Source: Streptomyces rubellomurinus
GTDB lineage: Bacteria > Actinomycetota > Actinomycetes > Streptomycetales > Streptomycetaceae
DNA length: 62,141 bases
NCBI RefSeq assembly: GCF_000961885.1
Contig: NZ_JZKH01000047.1
Coordinates: forward strand, 1-62,141
Reading direction: 5' to 3'
Below, one piece after another: positions 58,446 to 62,141 of this stretch. Both the position numbers and the translations under genes were made by a program. The stretch's first letter is position 1; the number at the start of each line of letters is the position of its first letter. Under the pieces are notes generated by a model. It saw nothing but the letters and a program-made list of their open reading frames with translations, was not told where the DNA came from and made no database searches.

Positions 58446-58577
58446 TCAGATGCAGTACGGGCGGGTGCAGGAGCCCTCGCACGAGATGCTGAACGCGGCT
58501 TCCTCCTGCTCGCCGGTCTCGGCGGCGACGAGGTCCTGCACGTCGAGGTCGAACAGCTCCTGCATGTCGGTGGCCAT
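58446..58577 (-). CDS. FxLD-type class I lanthipeptide precursor
   Basis: 43 residues; GGGAGG precedes the ATG. The leader MATDMQELFDLDVQDL carries the F-x-L-D motif (F9-D-L-D12) of the FxLD lanthipeptide family. An acidic spacer (ETGEQEEAA) follows. The core SISCEGSCTRPYCI has Ser30, Ser32, Ser36 and Thr38 for dehydration and Cys33, Cys37 and Cys42 for rings, so up to three (methyl)lanthionines. It is divergent from a LanB dehydratase. It is short enough to be missed by automated gene callers. Confidence 0.88.
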   Translation of the reverse strand: MATDMQELFDLDVQDLVAAETGEQEEAAFSISCEGSCTRPYCI

Positions 58578-58716
58578 GGGGGCCTCCCTTCGTCAGTGCC
58601 GCGACTGGCCGCGGCGGACTGCAGCGGACGTTAGGCACTCGGCGCGGAGCCCGACAATGACCGTGCGACAACGGATGGGCGAATCCAGCCAACTCTTGAT
58701 GACTTTTGATCGCTCA

Positions 58717-58745
58717 TAGACACCTTTCGATCGTCGGGATAGAAC
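58717..58745 (+). promoter_or_regulatory. Predicted promoter of the LanB gene
   Basis: TAGACA (-35, 58717-58722), 17-base spacer, TAGAAC (-10, 58740-58745), matching the streptomycete house-keeping pattern TTGACR-N17-TAGRRT in most positions. It lies in the AT-richest part of the divergent region. Confidence 0.5.
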
Positions 58746-58755
58746 GACCCGACGA
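58731..58755. promoter_or_regulatory. Inverted repeat over the LanB -10 region
   Basis: TCGTCGGG (58731-58738) and CCCGACGA (58748-58755), perfect 8-base arms spaced by 9 bases that include the predicted -10. A repressor site would fit. A CTTTTGATCG / CTTTCGATCG direct repeat also lies just upstream. Confidence 0.55.
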
Positions 58756-58840
58756 ACTCGCTCGACGAAGCGACATCGCCACAGGGCGACACGGCACCAC
58801 AGCAATACGGCGACAGGGCGACACGAGGCACGGGGGCACG

Positions 58841-61800
58841 GTGGGGAAGAAAACGCACGCGGCACACCGGGACACGCTCTTCACCGCGACCGGACCCGTC
58901 CTGCTGCGCACACCGGCGTCGGCCCGCCCGGACCGCGCCGTCCCCGCCGGGGCCGATGCGGTCGATGCGGCCGGGCTCGATGCCGACGGGCTCATGGCGT
59001 ACGTCGCCGAGGCCGCCGCCGATCCGGTGCTGCGGGAGGCGATCGAGGTGTCCAGCCCCTCGCTGGCGGATCTGGTGGACCAGGTGGCTGCCGCCGTGCC
59101 TCGCCCGGCCGCACTGGGCCCTGACGCACTGCGACCCGTCGCTCTGCGCCCGGCCGCTCTGCGCCGCGCCGCCGAGGCGATCGGCCGCTACCGGCTGCGG
59201 ATGGCCACCCGCCCCACCCCCTTCGGCCTGATGGCCGCCGTCGCACCGGCCCGCTTCGGCACCCGGGCCGAGGTCCGCTGGGACGGCGCCGAACGCCGCG
59301 CCTTCCGCCCCGACCTCGGCTGGCTCCTCCCGCTCCTGGACCGGCTGCGCACCGACCCGCAGGTGCTGGCGACCCTGTGGCTGGCCGCCGACCAGCAGGT
59401 CGCCCTGCGCGGCGACCGGCTCGTCCTGCCCTACCTGCCCGAACGGCGCGCCGAGTCGGCCGGCGGGAGGGGCGCGGTCGCCAGGGGCGGAGGTGCCAAG
59501 GATGCGGGCGCCAAGGGCGGGGGCGCCGGAGCCGGGGGCGCGCAGTCCGTCAGCGAGCGGACCGTGCGCGCCACCGCCGTGGTGCGCGCCGCCGTGCGCC
59601 ACGCCGCCCGGCCGCTGCGCCACGCCGACCTGCTCGCCGCGCTGGCCGCCGACTTCCCCGCCGCCCCGGCCGAGGCGATCGCCGCGCTCGTCCGCACCCT
59701 GGTCGCCCAGGGCTTCCTGCTCACCGACCTGACGCCCCCGCCGGACAGCACCGACCTGCTCGGCCACGTCCTCGACCGGCTGCCGGACGGCCACCCCGTG
59801 CGCGCCGAACTCGCCACCGTACGTTCCCTGTTGGGGCAGGCCACCGGCCTGCCGCGCGGGCAGGCCACCGCCGTGCTGCGCGAGGCGCGCCGGCGGATGA
59901 CCCGGCTCGGGCCCGCCGACCGCGCGCTGCACGCCGACCTCGCCCTGGACGCCGAGGTGGTCCTGCCCGAGCAGGTCCGCACCGACCTCGAGCACACCGC
60001 CACGCTCCTGTGGCGGCTCTCCCCGCCCGTCACCGCCCCCGAGCACCTGCGCACCTACCACGCGGAGTTCGTCGAGCGGTACGGCACCGACAGCCCCGTC
60101 CCGCTCACCGAACTGCTCGACCCCGACACCGGCCTCGGCCCGCCCGCCGGCTACCGGCGCCCGGCCGGCGCCCGGGGCGCGGCCAACCCGCAGTCCACCC
60201 GCCCCCGCACCGACGCCGACGCGGCCCGCGACCGGGTGCTGGCCGAACTCGCCTCCGGCGCCCTCGCCGACCGCGAGCCCGGCGCGCCCTTGCCCGAGGT
60301 CGTCCTCGACGACGACCTGCTCGCCCGTCTGATCCCCCCGCAGGACGAACCCGGCGGCGCCGCCGACACCCCGCCCGCCTCCCTGGAGCTGTACGCCGAA
60401 CTCGCCGCCGACTCCCTCGACGCCCTGGACGCCGGCCAGTTCCGCCTCGTGCTCTCCCCGACCGCCGGCAGCGACCGCGCGGGCGCCACCTTCGGCCGCT
60501 TCGCCGCCCACCTCGCCGGCGCGGGCGGAGACGGCGCGGACGGCGGCGCGGACGGCGGCGCGCTGCTCGCCGCCGCCGCGGGCAGCACCCCGCACACCGA
60601 CGAAGTCCTCGACGCCCACCTGGAGTTCACCCCCTACCGCCCCCGGCACGCCAACATCGCCCTCACCCCCCGCTGGCTCGGCCACCGCGTCGCCGTCAGC
60701 GCCTTCCCCGACCCCGGCGGACCCACCACCCTCCCGCTGGACGACCTCGTCGTCCTCGCCGACGCCGAACGCCTCACCGTCCACTCCCGCAGCCTCGGCC
60801 GCGAGATCCGCGCCACCGCCCACCACGCGCTCAACCTGCGCACCGGCGCCCCCAACGCGGCCCGCTTCCTCCAGGAGGTCGCGCTCACCGGCCAACGCCC
60901 CTGGCAGCCCTGGGACTGGGGCGCCGCCGCCAGCGCCCCCGCCCTGCCCCGCGTCCGCCGCGGCCGGGTCGTCCTCGCGCCCGCCGCCTGGCGCCTCACC
61001 GCCCCCGTCCCCTCCGGCGACGCCCCGTACGAGCAGTGGGCCGAGGGCCTCGCCCGGTGGCGCCGCCGCTGGGGCGTGCCCGCCGCCGTGCGCCTGCTCA
61101 GCGGTGACCAGCGCATCGGCCTCGACCTCGACAACCCCTGGCACCGCCGCCTGCTGCACAGCCAGTCCCGCCCCGACCGGCCCACCGTGCTCCAGGAGGA
61201 CCTCACCGGCGACGGCGGTGGCGACGGCGGCTGGCTGTGCGGCCCCGGCGGCGCCCGCACCACCGAACTCGTCGTCCCGCTGCGCCGCACCGCCCGCCCG
61301 GCGGACCCGGCCGCCCCCGCGGCGCGCCGTCCGCTGCCCGCCCCGCACCCCCGCAGCCCCGAACTCCCGGGCGGCCCCTGGCTGTTCGCCCGCCTCGCCG
61401 CCACCGAGGCCCGGCACGACGAGATCCTCGCCGACCACCTGCCCCGGCTGCTCGCCGACCTGCCCGGCGACGTGGACCGCTGGTTCTTCATCCGCTACCG
61501 CGACCCCGCCCCCCACCTGCGGCTGCGCTTCCACGGCACGCCGCGCACCCTCGCCGCGGACCTGCTGCCCGCCCTCCACGACTGGGCCCACGACCTGCGC
61601 CGCGCCGGCCTCGCCGCCGACCTGCGCCTCGACAGCTACACGCCCGAGACCGACCGCTACGGCGGTCCCGCCGCCCTCGCCGACGCCGAGCGCGTCTTCC
61701 ACGCCGACAGCCTGGTCGCCCTCGCCGCCCTGCGGCTGGCCCGCGCCGCCCGCACCACGCCCGGTGAACTGCTCGCCGCCGTCAACCTCACCGCCACCGC

Positions 61801-62141
61801 CCAGGCCTTCCTCGCGGCCCGCCCCACCCCGCTGCCCGTCGGCGGCTGGATCGCCGCCACCTACCCCAAGTCCGAACAGCACCACCAGGCCTTCCGGGCC
61901 CACCGCGCCGCGGCCCTGCGCGCCATCGGCCCGGCGGGCCCCACCACCCCCGGCGGCGGCCTGCTGCCCGCCGACCCCGCCCTCACCGCCGCCTGGCACG
62001 AGCGCGCCGCCCGACTCACCCAGTACGCCCCCCGCCTCACCCCGCCCACCGCCGGCCCGGCCCTCGCCTCCGTCCTCCACATGGGCCACAACCGCCTCAT
62101 CGGCATCGACCGCGAGGCGGAACGCCGCGCCTACGCCCTCG
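58841..62141 (+). CDS. Full-length class I lanthipeptide dehydratase LanB (runs off the end)
   Basis: At least 1,100 residues from a GTG with GGGGG upstream, open to the end of the window. The N-terminal glutamylation domain starts TATGPVLLRTP and contains RMATRPTPFGLMAAV (about residues 119-133), the conserved RxxxRxTPFGL of LanB. Central segments FTPYRPRHANIALTPRW and VTPP-type strands continue it. The C-terminal SpaB_C elimination domain begins near residue 843 (WLFARLAATEARHDEILADH, WFFIRYRDPAPHLRLRFHG, DSYTPETDRYGG). It would dehydrate the Ser/Thr of the divergent FxLD peptide using Glu-tRNA. The stop and the cyclase gene should lie beyond the window. Confidence 0.93.
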   Translation, partial: MGKKTHAAHRDTLFTATGPVLLRTPASARPDRAVPAGADAVDAAGLDADGLMAYVAEAAADPVLREAIEVSSPSLADLVDQVAAAVPRPAALGPDALRPVALRPAALRRAAEAIGRYRLRMATRPTPFGLMAAVAPARFGTRAEVRWDGAERRAFRPDLGWLLPLLDRLRTDPQVLATLWLAADQQVALRGDRLVLPYLPERRAESAGGRGAVARGGGAKDAGAKGGGAGAGGAQSVSERTVRATAVVRAAVRHAARPLRHADLLAALAADFPAAPAEAIAALVRTLVAQGFLLTDLTPPPDSTDLLGHVLDRLPDGHPVRAELATVRSLLGQATGLPRGQATAVLREARRRMTRLGPADRALHADLALDAEVVLPEQVRTDLEHTATLLWRLSPPVTAPEHLRTYHAEFVERYGTDSPVPLTELLDPDTGLGPPAGYRRPAGARGAANPQSTRPRTDADAARDRVLAELASGALADREPGAPLPEVVLDDDLLARLIPPQDEPGGAADTPPASLELYAELAADSLDALDAGQFRLVLSPTAGSDRAGATFGRFAAHLAGAGGDGADGGADGGALLAAAAGSTPHTDEVLDAHLEFTPYRPRHANIALTPRWLGHRVAVSAFPDPGGPTTLPLDDLVVLADAERLTVHSRSLGREIRATAHHALNLRTGAPNAARFLQEVALTGQRPWQPWDWGAAASAPALPRVRRGRVVLAPAAWRLTAPVPSGDAPYEQWAEGLARWRRRWGVPAAVRLLSGDQRIGLDLDNPWHRRLLHSQSRPDRPTVLQEDLTGDGGGDGGWLCGPGGARTTELVVPLRRTARPADPAAPAARRPLPAPHPRSPELPGGPWLFARLAATEARHDEILADHLPRLLADLPGDVDRWFFIRYRDPAPHLRLRFHGTPRTLAADLLPALHDWAHDLRRAGLAADLRLDSYTPETDRYGGPAALADAERVFHADSLVALAALRLARAARTTPGELLAAVNLTATAQAFLAARPTPLPVGGWIAATYPKSEQHHQAFRAHRAAALRAIGPAGPTTPGGGLLPADPALTAAWHERAARLTQYAPRLTPPTAGPALASVLHMGHNRLIGIDREAERRAYAL

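Noticed and set aside
58631..62089. Minus-strand open frame of more than 1,100 codons opposite LanB
   Set aside because: It is the antisense of the dehydratase gene. Its translation is low-complexity Gly/Ala/Gln/Val, typical of shadow frames at high GC.

Overview
The window is about 62 kb of very GC-rich DNA (third codon positions almost always G or C, many GTG starts, Tat signals, lipoboxes, one rare TTA codon). Its proteins closely resemble those I know from Streptomyces and Kitasatospora, so it is most likely chromosome from a member of the Streptomycetaceae. I cannot place it to species. Most of the window is ordinary chromosomal content with short intergenic gaps and very strong GC-rich terminator hairpins between convergent genes.

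Layout. 0.1-3.7 kb: a multidrug/metabolite-type membrane protein, then a translationally coupled short-chain dehydrogenase and NodB-type deacetylase, a small zinc-ribbon protein and a lipoprotein. 3.8-7.0 kb (minus): a sugar-type operon of DegT aminotransferase, NAD-dependent epimerase and glycosyltransferase. 7.4-11.7 kb: an MMPL transporter and a NarL-type two-component pair. 11.8-12.5 kb: a PRC-barrel protein and a CsoR/CstR-family repressor with a perfect palindromic operator. 12.7-16.2 kb: an endonuclease/phosphatase-fold protein followed by a Tat-exported phospholipase C. 16.3-25.7 kb: small VOC and SRPBCC proteins, an FUSC-type exporter, a dolichol-phosphate-mannose-synthase-like transferase, two lipoproteins, an APC permease and small proteins. 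25.7-36.1 kb: an ART-like/HEAT protein, a TetR-flavoprotein divergent pair with its operator, a sigma-like membrane protein, CBS-BON, a GH16-like protein, SHOCT, the Ohr/OhrR pair with its operator, and an ECF-like sigma factor with a coupled partner. 36.3-47.9 kb: argG with an ARG box, two divergent rhomboid-like proteases, methyltransferases, GNAT, and an ABC exporter.

48.0-52.2 kb holds a large YncE/phosphatase fusion, a conserved protein of unknown function and, behind that gene's terminator, the most unusual element of the window. It is two adjacent RNA elements in which the 3' half of a tRNA (T-arm and acceptor strand) precedes the 5' half (acceptor strand and D-arm). The acceptor stem is closed by a 7-nt loop, and the outer ends pair where an anticodon arm would be. 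This is circular permutation, as in the tRNA-mimic module of bacterial Y RNAs (YrlA), and I read them as a tandem pair of YrlA-like RNAs.

52.3-57.0 kb holds an MFS transporter, a flavodoxin-like reductase with a TTA (bldA) codon, and the scar of a ribose operon. Here ribokinase is intact, but upstream of it a headless LacI-type regulator is fused in frame to the C-terminal half of a ribose-binding protein. The ABC ATPase and permease are absent, and the far end is joined to a fragment of a ricin-type lectin gene.

57.3-62.1 kb is the start of a class I lanthipeptide locus: a JmjC/cupin oxygenase, an unlisted 43-residue FxLD-type precursor peptide on the minus strand, and a divergent full-length LanB dehydratase that runs off the end of the window.
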